Source: Bacteroides sp. (lineage in GTDB: Bacteria > Bacteroidota > Bacteroidia > Bacteroidales > Bacteroidaceae). Taken from it: a stretch of DNA of 64,000 nucleotides. The first letter of the stretch is position 1, and every line of letters starts with the position of its first letter. The stretch is taken from NCBI RefSeq assembly GCF_030151085.1, contig NZ_JASLER010000014.1, positions 1-64,000 on the forward strand, given 5' to 3'. Shown here in pieces: positions 15,601 to 22,958 of the stretch. A program made the position numbers and the translations under genes. The notes under the pieces are model-generated. The model had not been told where the DNA came from, searched no databases, and was given only the letters and a program-made list of their open reading frames with translations.

Positions 15601-17408
15601 CAGCTATATATTTCTTTTTTGCTATTTTCTGTTTAATTGTCTTCGATTTACTACCCATCTCCAGTGCCTGATTCCAGTATTTTAATGCACCTTCCACATC
15701 TCCGGTCATATAATAAATGTCGCCGCAGTGTTCCACCACAACATCGCTTTTTGCTCCGTCGTTTTTCATGGCATCATCAATGTAAAGACGTGCCTCGGCA
15801 TAATTGCCTTTTTCAAACAATATCCAAGCGTATGTATCCAGATAAGTGGCATTATTCGGTTCGGCCTTCACCGTTTTGTAGCTCATTTCTTCCGCTTTAT
15901 CCAAGTCACGGCGTTCTACAGAAAGATAATAAGCATAATTGTTCAAAGCGCCGATGTTCTTAGGATTATACACTAAAGCTGAATCGTATGCGGCATAAGC
16001 CTCTGCCTGATGCTTCTTGCTATGGTAGGCATCACCCATAATAGCATAAAAATCGGAGACCACTTCTTTCTTGCTATCATCCTTTACATGCTCCAATGCC
16101 TTCTGAGAAACGGCAAGTGCATCGTCAGTGCGTTCAGCCTGATTATAAGCAATAGCCAAGTAAAAATAGAATTCCAGCATATCGGGATTCGCCTCTACAC
16201 CGGCTTCACACAAGTTCATCAAATCTTTGTAATCTTCCTTGCGTACCGCTTCGCCTAACAACATCATACGTGCTGCCGTATTGGTAGGATCAATAACTAG
16301 CACTTGTCTAAGCACAGGCAATGATTCTTGATTCATCCCTTTGGATAAAAGGTATTGAGCATACAACATGGGGAGTTGAGCGTCATCGGGATCTTGCTCC
16401 ATAATACGATTAAAAAGGGTGATAACCTGAGTGCTATCCTTACCTTCCTGCTCACTTTCTACCACAAACTGACGCATCACATTCAACTTCGTATCCGAAG
16501 GAACTTTCTTATTCAGCAACAACGTGTCCAATTGTTGTTGATAAAGCTCTTTTTGCCCGGTCTGATCACAACGTGTCCAATTGTTGTTGATAAAGCTCTT
16601 TTTGCCCGGTCTGATCATAATATGATGCCAACGAATACATCGCCATAGCATTCTCCGGTTCTTCCTTTAATATTTTCTGATAGATATTATAGGCTTCTTC
16701 TTTTTTACCGTTCTGCATATAAACATCTCCCAAGACCACCTGATACCGGGTGTCCATAGGATATTCAGCAACCAAGCTCTCTATTTCACGGAAGGCACTT
16801 TTATTATCTTTCTTTTGCAGATAAATACGGAACTTCTCCATACTCAGCTGCTCATTCTTACCCATCCTGTCTTCCAGTTTATTCAAGACCACAATTACCT
16901 TATCATAATCTTCCTGACGATTATAAATATCCAGCAAGTTATAAAGTGGGTCCATTTTGCCGGAGAAACGGGTAGTCATTCCTTCTAACAATGGAATTGC
17001 TTTCTCCAATTCATTCTGTTGCAAATAGAGGTTTGCCAATCCCTGGCTATACCAAAAGTTATCCGGATCATTCTGCACTGCTTTCTCCATAGCAGCTATC
17101 CCCTGTGGAATTTGTTTGAGAAAAATATAGTATTGTGCCATCTCATACAAAGCAGACGAAGCGTTCGGATTGATAGTAAGGCAATGTTGCAGCATATTGA
17201 AAGCAGTGCCATAATCTTTCTGAGTCTTCTGCCGAATTGCCTCCAGATAGAAATAATTGTATTTACGTTGTTGCTCAGACGTCAGGGTATCTAAAGCAGT
17301 AACTGTTGCCACCGAACAGGTATGCGTTTTCTGACGAGCTGTACCGCAAGAGACAAACAAGACCCCGATCAACAACAAACCTACAATCTTATTCTTCATA
17401 TTTTTCAT
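15578..17408 (-). pseudogene. TPR-repeat lipoprotein, frameshifted by a 49-bp tandem duplication
   Basis: Two overlapping frames form one gene. The 5' part (17408-16566, 280 aa) has a lipoprotein signal (LFVSCG, Cys at about 21) and TPR units, and ends QQQLDTL then stop. The 3' part (to 15578) contains the same segment followed by LLNKKVPSDTK and further TPRs (NIGALNNYAYYLS, DTYAWILFEKGNYAEA). The stop is created where a 49-bp unit is repeated. Removing one copy restores a single frame of 593 aa. This is a periplasmic scaffold-type protein. The dut stop is upstream and the 3' end overlaps the DUF4292 start. The duplication could be a real mutation, a reversible switch, or an assembly error. 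Confidence 0.85.
16519..16617. repeat. Direct repeat, about 50 bp, period 49, inside TPR gene
   Basis: AACGTGTCCAATTGTTG begins at 16521 and again at 16570, and the two copies match through CCCGGTCTGATCA. Since 49 is not a multiple of three, the duplication shifts the frame. The repeat itself encodes part of QTGQKELYQQQLDT. Confidence 0.95.
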
Positions 17409-17423
17409 TGAATCTTCATTTAA

Positions 17424-17858
17424 TTATACTCCCGTATGTCCAAAGCCACCGGCACCGCGTTCGGTCTCATCGAGTACCTCTACAGCTTTCCATTCAATCT
17501 GTTCATGGCGTGCTATCACCATTTGGGCAATACGTTCTCCATCTTCTATAACAAATGTTTCCGAAGAGAGGTTGACCAGGATGATACAGATTTCTCCACG
17601 ATAATCCGCATCAATCGTTCCGGGTGAATTCAACACTGTAATTCCCTTCTTGATTGCTAATCCGCTACGCGGACGAATCTGTGCTTCAAATCCGGCAGGT
17701 AAAGCTATATACAATCCTGTAGGTACCAGACAACGTGCCAAAGGAGCCAAAGATATTGATTCCGAAAGATTAGCACGAATATCCATACCGGCAGATAGTT
17801 CTGTGGCATACGCAGGAAGCGCATGTTTTGATTTATTGATGATTTGTACGTTCAACAT
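17424..17858 (-). CDS. dut: dUTP diphosphatase
   Basis: 144 aa, the usual length for a trimeric dUTPase. All five signature motifs are visible: AGMDIRA (I), RPRSGLAIKKG (II), GTIDADYRGEI (III), GERIAQMV (IV) and the C-terminal RGAGGFGHTG (V). It converts dUTP to dUMP and pyrophosphate in the cytosol, preventing uracil incorporation and supplying dTMP synthesis. It is first of the minus-strand group; the TPR lipoprotein starts 15 bp after its stop. It is divergent from dgt, another nucleotide-pool enzyme, across a 223-bp gap. Confidence 0.97.
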   Translation of the reverse strand: MLNVQIINKSKHALPAYATELSAGMDIRANLSESISLAPLARCLVPTGLYIALPAGFEAQIRPRSGLAIKKGITVLNSPGTIDADYRGEICIILVNLSSETFVIEDGERIAQMVIARHEQIEWKAVEVLDETERGAGGFGHTGV

Positions 17859-17865
17859 GATAATA

Positions 17866-18076
17866 ATTACAAATTACGAATTATAAATTACAGACTGCCC
17901 AGCTCTAAAAAGCCGAACTGTTATTCTTTTAAATGGACGAAAGTACGGCTTTTTATACAAAATAGTGATACATTTGCAGTTAAATTATAACAAAGGACGC
18001 AGTACACCCCCTTTTTAGCACTTTTGTCTGTCATCCCATAGCTTATAATTTATAACTAATAATTCGTAATTTGTAC
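17866..18076. repeat. Inverted AT-rich flanks of the dut-dgt divergent intergenic region
   Basis: ACAAATTACGAATTATAAAT near 17868-17890 is matched in reverse complement by ATTCGTAATTTGTAC near 18059-18077 and by the preceding TTATAATTTATAA. The imperfect arms of about 25 bp sit immediately next to both start codons. The 140 bp between them show no gene. Confidence 0.7.
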
Positions 18077-18081
18077 CTATC

Positions 18082-19431
18082 ATGATGAATTGGAATACGC
18101 TTATATCTGCCAAACGTTTCGGACTGGAAGAATTCCACGAAGAACGTATCGAAAACCGATCTGAATTTCAACGGGATTATGACCGTCTTGTTTTCTCAGC
18201 TCCTTTCCGACGTTTGCAAAACAAGACGCAAGTGTTTCCGCTTCCGGGAAGTATATTTGTACATAACAGATTGACGCATAGCTTGGAGGTGTCATGCGTA
18301 GGACGTTCATTGGGCAATGATGTTTCTAAAGGATTACTGCTCCGTCATCCGGAATTACAAGATTCTTTCCTTGCAGAGATAGGATCTATCGTCTCCGCCG
18401 CCTGCCTTGCACACGATTTGGGAAATCCTCCTTTCGGGCATTCGGGAGAGCGTGCCATTTCCACATTCTTCTCTGAAGGAAAAGGTATGTCTTTACAAAC
18501 CAAGCAATCTAATGGCGAACAACTGACACCCGCCCAATGGGAAGACCTGACACACTTCGAAGGAAATGCGAATGCTTTCCGCCTTCTCACCCATCAATTC
18601 GAGGGAAGACGCAAAGGAGGATTCGTCCTTACCTATTCCACCCTTGCCAGCATTGTAAAATATCCCTTTTCATCGAGTTTGGCAGGTAAGAAATCCAAGT
18701 TCGGTTTCTTCACTACAGAAGAAGAGAGTTTCCGTCGGGTTGCTGATGAACTAGGAATGAAAAAGATTAATGATTCACCATTAAAATATGCCCGCCATCC
18801 GTTGGTTTATCTGGTAGAGGCAGCAGATGATATTTGTTATCAGATGATGGATATTGAAGATGCCCACAAATTGAAGATTCTCACAACACAAGCAACACAG
18901 GACTTACTGCTCTCCTACTTTTCCGAAGAGCGTAAGTTGCGCATGCTTAATACACTAAATATCGTCAGTGATGTCAATGAGCAGATAGCTTACCTCCGTT
19001 CCTGTGTTATCGGATTGCTTATACGGGAATGCACTCAAGCCTTCCTCGACAATGAAGGGAAAATCCTAGACGGAGAGTTTGAAGGAAGCCTCATCAAGCA
19101 CATCTCTGAAAAGCCGAGAGCTGCCTACAGCCATTGTGCAGCTGTGTCAATGGAAAAGATATATCGGTCAAGAGATGTATTAGATATAGAACTTGCCGGT
19201 TTCCGCATTATCAGTACATTACTAGAGTTGATGATTGACGCCGTTCGCTCCCCTGAGAAAGCTTACTCGCAACTACTTATTAACCGGGTTTCCAACCAGT
19301 ATAATATAAAAGCGCCTGCACTCTATGAAAGAATACAGGCGGTGTTGGATTATATTTCCGGTATGACAGATGTATTTGCGCTCGACTTATACCGGAAAAT
19401 AAACGGTAACAGCCTGCCGGAAATCTCTTAA
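18082..19431 (+). CDS. dgt: dGTP triphosphohydrolase
   Basis: 449 aa. HD-domain dNTPase: RRLQNKTQVFPL, RLTHSLEVSCVGRSLG (His of the first metal motif), CLAHDLGNPPFGHSGE (HD pair) and a later RHPLVYLVEAADDICYQ (last metal Asp). It hydrolyses dGTP to deoxyguanosine and triphosphate and helps control dNTP pools. An ATG occurs at codons 1 and 2. It is divergent from dut and convergent with the acyltransferase gene ending at 19483, with a stem-loop in between. Confidence 0.93.
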   Translation: MMNWNTLISAKRFGLEEFHEERIENRSEFQRDYDRLVFSAPFRRLQNKTQVFPLPGSIFVHNRLTHSLEVSCVGRSLGNDVSKGLLLRHPELQDSFLAEIGSIVSAACLAHDLGNPPFGHSGERAISTFFSEGKGMSLQTKQSNGEQLTPAQWEDLTHFEGNANAFRLLTHQFEGRRKGGFVLTYSTLASIVKYPFSSSLAGKKSKFGFFTTEEESFRRVADELGMKKINDSPLKYARHPLVYLVEAADDICYQMMDIEDAHKLKILTTQATQDLLLSYFSEERKLRMLNTLNIVSDVNEQIAYLRSCVIGLLIRECTQAFLDNEGKILDGEFEGSLIKHISEKPRAAYSHCAAVSMEKIYRSRDVLDIELAGFRIISTLLELMIDAVRSPEKAYSQLLINRVSNQYNIKAPALYERIQAVLDYISGMTDVFALDLYRKINGNSLPEIS

Positions 19432-19439
19432 TAGCAGGA

Positions 19440-19477
19440 AGTTGATAGTTAAGAGTATATCCACTTACCTATCAACT
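19440..19477. terminator. Stem-loop between convergent genes
   Basis: AGTTGATAG (19440-19448) pairs with CTATCAACT (19469-19477), a 9-bp perfect stem with a 20-base loop, between the dgt stop and the end of the leftward gene. It may serve both directions. There is no strong U-tract. Confidence 0.5.
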
Positions 19478-19482
19478 CTCAG

Positions 19483-20460
19483 CTAAATAATAATTTTGTT
19501 TGCTCCCGATGTAATCTTGCATGCATCGGGTTCATTCTCTATGAACGACTCAATATGACGGATGCGCTTATCTGCAAGGATTTCATCTACAGCAATCAGA
19601 ATACCGGTTTCTTCTACATCACCGAAACCATAGTTGATAGCTGTACCAAACATACGCATAGTCGGGCTAAGACTCATATAAGCATTCACTAATGGAGGAA
19701 TGTTGTAACCCAATTTGCGGATTTCGCAATTCAAGATCTTATAGTCTTCTTTAAACGTGTCCTTACAGAACAAAGCAGCCAAATCTTTCTCATCTGATTC
19801 CAAAATCAACGGTTTCATCGGGGTAATCAAGTTGTCCTTGTCACCAAAATGCTTCTTCAAGAAATAAAGAATCATGTCACGTCCTTGACGGTGATAGCTG
19901 GGGTACATGGTTACTTTACCAAAAAAGTACTTCACATTCGGCATAACTACTGTCAACGCACCCAGTCCATCCCACAAATTATCCAATGCAAACAGACCTT
20001 TACTGTCTGTGCGGGTTGATTGATATTCGAGGGTTACGAACGAGCGACCCAATTCGATGGTAGTGGGGAGATACTCATTCAAGAATGTCGGTGAAAAATT
20101 AAACATGTGCGCCGTAGCAAGTATAGGAACGCAATGCTCGTCATACTGAACATCAGTACCTAATATATAACGATAACCACCAAGAATTTCTTCTGCTTCA
20201 GGATTCCAAACGATCAATTGCTTGTACGGATTATCCATGATATCATATTCATCAATATCCATCGATTTGCCTGTTCCTCCTCCAGCGGCACGGAATGCTA
20301 TTTCACGCAAACGTCCGATCTCGTTCATCGTATTCGGGGAGTCCTGAGCAGTAATGATATAAATTTGGTTATGACTTCTGTTGGTCATACGCAAACGCTT
20401 CTCCTCAGTTAACTCCGCTTTCAGCAATTCTTTGCTTATCGGTGCAATAATATCTTCCAT
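19483..20460 (-). CDS. glsB: GNAT-fold N-acyltransferase of glycine-lipid synthesis
   Basis: 325 aa. Acyl-ACP N-acyltransferase-like protein related to OlsB and autoinducer-synthase-type GNATs: REIAFRAAGGGTGKSMDIDEYD, EEILGGYRYILG, ELGRSFVTLEYQ and ALFALDNLWDGLGAL-like blocks. In Bacteroides thetaiotaomicron the pair GlsB (N-acyltransferase) and GlsA (O-acyltransferase) makes glycine lipids from glycine and 3-hydroxy fatty acids. The immediate neighbour here is a PlsC-type acyltransferase transcribed in the same direction, which supports the assignment. The gap to the upstream gene is 42 bp. Older annotations call this family putative hemolysin, which has no support in the sequence. Confidence 0.75.
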   Translation of the reverse strand: MEDIIAPISKELLKAELTEEKRLRMTNRSHNQIYIITAQDSPNTMNEIGRLREIAFRAAGGGTGKSMDIDEYDIMDNPYKQLIVWNPEAEEILGGYRYILGTDVQYDEHCVPILATAHMFNFSPTFLNEYLPTTIELGRSFVTLEYQSTRTDSKGLFALDNLWDGLGALTVVMPNVKYFFGKVTMYPSYHRQGRDMILYFLKKHFGDKDNLITPMKPLILESDEKDLAALFCKDTFKEDYKILNCEIRKLGYNIPPLVNAYMSLSPTMRMFGTAINYGFGDVEETGILIAVDEILADKRIRHIESFIENEPDACKITSGANKIII

Positions 20461-20502
20461 ATTTTTTTGTTAGTAGTTCTTCTTTAATTATATACAGTAT
20501 TT

Positions 20503-21321
20503 CTACAGTTTATATACGATATCCTTCACATATTGAGCCCACTGTGCAGGGGTTTTCGACTTATCAAAAGTCTGCCATGGGATAGGTTTTCCAATAGTGA
20601 CGGTAAACGTCTTATGACGGTTCTTTAGCATTTCGTCTGCCAGATAGAGCATGGCTATATTAATCTTAATACCCAATGCCTTGCAAAGATTAGCTAAATT
20701 ATAAAAGAAATCAGAGTTCCGACCTTCAAAATGGATAGGCACGACATCACGGTGGGACTCAACACTTTTCACTATAAAAGTTTTCTTCCAGTCCAAATCA
20801 CGAATTACTCCATTCTGGCGACGGGAACATAATCCTGCGGGGAACATAATCAGTTGGTCGTCCGATGCAAAACCCGCTTCCACCATTCGGGGGAAATCCT
20901 TAGCCTGCTTACCTGTTTTGTTTATTGGAATGCAAAGCGGAGCCAGTCCTTGGAGATTCATTAACAAGTCATTGACCATGTATTTCACCTTACCATTATA
21001 AAAGGAACCGAGTACATATCCCAACGCTACTCCATCTTGCCCCCCCAAGGGATGATTGGATACTAAAGTACACAACCCTTCTTTAGGAAGATTTTCTTCT
21101 CCTTTCACTACTATCTTAGCGTCAAGGAATTCAAGGCATGCTTTTAGAAAGTCTACCCCCACTTTATCTTTCGAATCCCGTAAGAAGACATTCAACTCCT
21201 CCTGATGAATAATCCGTTTCAGGTAGGAGACGACGAATTTAGGGATATACTTAAAGTACTTCGGTGCTTTTTCCCGAAGTATCTTATCTATGTCAATCAA
21301 AAATAATGAGTCGTCAGCCAT
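20503..21321 (-). CDS. glsA: PlsC-type O-acyltransferase of glycine-lipid synthesis
   Basis: 272 aa from ATG 21321 (MADDSLFLID), which has GAAAGAAGA directly upstream. A frame nine codons longer has no such signal. Acyltransferase motif I is SNHPLGGQDG, where His and Asp are five residues apart instead of the usual four, as in OlsA/GlsA-like branches. Motif III-like FPAGLCSRR and motif IV-like VVPIHFEG follow. It is expected to add the second acyl chain to the N-acyl-glycine made by the following gene. Membrane association is likely via the hydrophobic segment KYMVNDLLMNLQGLAPLCIPI. Confidence 0.75.
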   Translation of the reverse strand: MADDSLFLIDIDKILREKAPKYFKYIPKFVVSYLKRIIHQEELNVFLRDSKDKVGVDFLKACLEFLDAKIVVKGEENLPKEGLCTLVSNHPLGGQDGVALGYVLGSFYNGKVKYMVNDLLMNLQGLAPLCIPINKTGKQAKDFPRMVEAGFASDDQLIMFPAGLCSRRQNGVIRDLDWKKTFIVKSVESHRDVVPIHFEGRNSDFFYNLANLCKALGIKINIAMLYLADEMLKNRHKTFTVTIGKPIPWQTFDKSKTPAQWAQYVKDIVYKL

Positions 21322-21394
21322 TCTTCTTTCGATGAAATGAATGCGCAAAATTAACGCATCTTTTTAATTAATCGCAAGAAAACAGCAGAAAACT

Positions 21395-21501
21395 ACACCT
21401 GATATCTATCAAAATACACCTGATATCTATCAATTGACAGTTTTTCCCCTAAAGAGTGTTTGAAATTCGTCGGTCGAAGAGAAAGAATATTCGTAGAATT
21501 G
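21395..21501 (+). promoter_or_regulatory. Upstream control region of sigma factor 1 (21-bp-spaced repeats)
   Basis: ACACCTGATATCTATCAA occurs at 21395 and 21416, a 21-bp period (two helical turns). CCCTAAAGAGTGTTTGAAAT follows, then a -7-like TAGAATTG (21494-21501) 46 bp before the ATG. The same elements recur upstream of the second sigma gene at the same distances, so they are probably functional promoter or operator sequences. Confidence 0.6.
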
Positions 21502-21546
21502 CAACACCAAACGAAACGAACAATTAACATTAAAACATAACACATT

Positions 21547-22050
21547 ATGAAGAGTGTAACATTTGCAAAAGACCTGGTAGGAGTTCAAGACGATTTATTA
21601 CGCTTTGCATTCAAACTAACTTCCGACCGTGAAGAAGCCAACGACCTGCTCCAAGAAACATCTCTGAAAGCTTTAGATAATGAAGATAAATATATGCCCG
21701 ACACGAATTTTAAAGGTTGGATATATACCATCATGCGCAATATCTTCATTAATAACTATCGCAAGGTAATGCGTGATCAGACTTTTGTCGATCAGACTGA
21801 TAACCTTTATCATCTGAATTTACCCCGTGACGCTGCCTCAGATAACACCGAAAGCGCTTACGACCTTAAGGAGATGCACCGCATCGTCAATTCTCTTCCG
21901 CGCGAATACAAAATACCTTTCTCCATGCACGTTTCCGGATTCAAATACCGGGAGATAGCAGAAAGACTGGGACTTCCCTTAGGCACAGTGAAGAGTCGCA
22001 TTTTCTTCACCCGTCAGAAGCTACAACAAGAATTAAAAGATTTTGTTTAG
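21547..22050 (+). CDS. ECF-type RNA polymerase sigma factor, paralogue 1
   Basis: 167 aa. Region 2 is at about 10-75 (DLLRFAFKLTSDREEANDLLQETSLKAL, FKGWIYTIMRNIFINNYRK) and region 4 at about 105-160 (LPREYKIPFSMHVSGFKYREIAERLGLPLGTVKSRIFFTRQKL), a clear ECF sigma-70 layout. It differs from the gene at 22324 at only a small number of residues, mostly in the N-terminus and the inter-region linker. No anti-sigma factor gene adjoins either one. It ends in a strong terminator, so it is monocistronic. The regulon cannot be told from sequence. Confidence 0.92.
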   Translation: MKSVTFAKDLVGVQDDLLRFAFKLTSDREEANDLLQETSLKALDNEDKYMPDTNFKGWIYTIMRNIFINNYRKVMRDQTFVDQTDNLYHLNLPRDAASDNTESAYDLKEMHRIVNSLPREYKIPFSMHVSGFKYREIAERLGLPLGTVKSRIFFTRQKLQQELKDFV

Positions 22051-22107
22051 TAAAAACAGGAACAATCATCTATATCCATTAATTATAGTACAGATTTTAG
22101 TAGTATC

Positions 22108-22155
22108 AAAGAATAAAGGCAGACCGGAGAATCCGGATCTGCCTTTATTCTTTTT
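22108..22155 (+). terminator. Rho-independent terminator of sigma factor 1
   Basis: AAAGAATAAAGGCAGA pairs perfectly with TCTGCCTTTATTCTTT around a short CCGGA/TCCGG-containing apex and is followed by TT. It lies 58 bp after the stop codon. Confidence 0.9.
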
Positions 22156-22182
22156 GAGAATGTCACAATTCTGGCACGGTAT

Positions 22183-22279
22183 TCTATCAAAACACACCTA
22201 ATATCTATCAATTGTTAGTTTTATCCCTAAAAAGTGTTTAAAATCCACCCGCCTCATCGGGAATTCTTCCGTAAACTTG
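22183..22279 (+). promoter_or_regulatory. Upstream control region of sigma factor 2
   Basis: TCTATCAA at 22183 and 22204 (21-bp period) and TATCCCTAAAAAGTGTTTAAAA correspond to the elements before sigma factor 1. A -7-like TAAACTTG at 22272-22279 lies 45 bp before the ATG. The distance from the second repeat to the ATG is 112 bp, against 113 bp in the other copy. Confidence 0.6.
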
Positions 22280-22323
22280 CATCAACAAACAGAACGAACA
22301 ATAAATTTAAAAACCTCACACAT

Positions 22324-22827
22324 ATGAATAGTAGAACATTTACTAAAGATTTACTCGGAGTACAAGATGACCTTTTACGCTTTGCATTTAAACTTACCTC
22401 CGACCGCGAAGATGCTAACGACTTGCTGCAAGAAACATCTCTGAAAGCGTTAGATAATGAAGATAAATATATGCCTGACACAAATTTTAAAGGTTGGATA
22501 TATACGATCATGCGCAATATCTTTATCAACAACTACCGTAAAGTAGTACGTGACCAGACATTTGTGGATACTACAGAAAATCTGTACCACCTAAACCTGC
22601 CGCGTGACAGTGGATTTGAAAGTACTGAAAGCAATTATGACTTAAAAGAGATGCACCGTATCGTCAACTCACTGCCTCGTGAATACAAAGTTCCTTTCTC
22701 CATGCATGTTTCCGGTTTTAAGTATCGCGAGATTGCAGAAAAGCTAGGAGTTCCATTAGGAACTGTGAAGAGCCGTATCTTCTTCACACGCCAGAAGTTA
22801 CAACAAGAACTAAAAGATTTTGTATAA
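22324..22827 (+). CDS. ECF-type RNA polymerase sigma factor, paralogue 2
   Basis: 167 aa from ATG 22324 (MNSRTFTKDLLGVQDDLL); the frame remains open 30 codons upstream but the alignment with paralogue 1 fixes this start. Regions 2 and 4 are as in paralogue 1, with the same GTVKSRIFFTRQKLQQELKDFV C-terminus apart from interruptions none at all. The DNA differs at many third positions, so the duplication is not recent although the protein is strongly conserved. It is followed by its own stem-loop and stands alone without an anti-sigma gene. Confidence 0.92.
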   Translation: MNSRTFTKDLLGVQDDLLRFAFKLTSDREDANDLLQETSLKALDNEDKYMPDTNFKGWIYTIMRNIFINNYRKVVRDQTFVDTTENLYHLNLPRDSGFESTESNYDLKEMHRIVNSLPREYKVPFSMHVSGFKYREIAEKLGVPLGTVKSRIFFTRQKLQQELKDFV

Positions 22828-22870
22828 AATATACAGACCTAAACCTTACTTAAAACCTGACTAAACGACA

Positions 22871-22921
22871 AAGGTCACACTGTAATGAGATTACTATCTT
22901 CATTGCAATGTGACCTTATTT
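22871..22921 (+). terminator. Rho-independent terminator of sigma factor 2
   Basis: AAGGTCACA (22871-22879) pairs with TGTGACCTT (22909-22917). The stem extends imperfectly through TGTAATGA/TCATTGCA and is followed by ATTTTTG. Confidence 0.85.
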
Positions 22922-22958
22922 TTGAATAAGTCTATACCAATCTATAGTCCTCCAATCA

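Noticed and set aside
21547..22827. Recent tandem duplication or assembly duplication of the sigma gene
   Set aside because: Many silent differences and distinct terminators show two long-separated genes.
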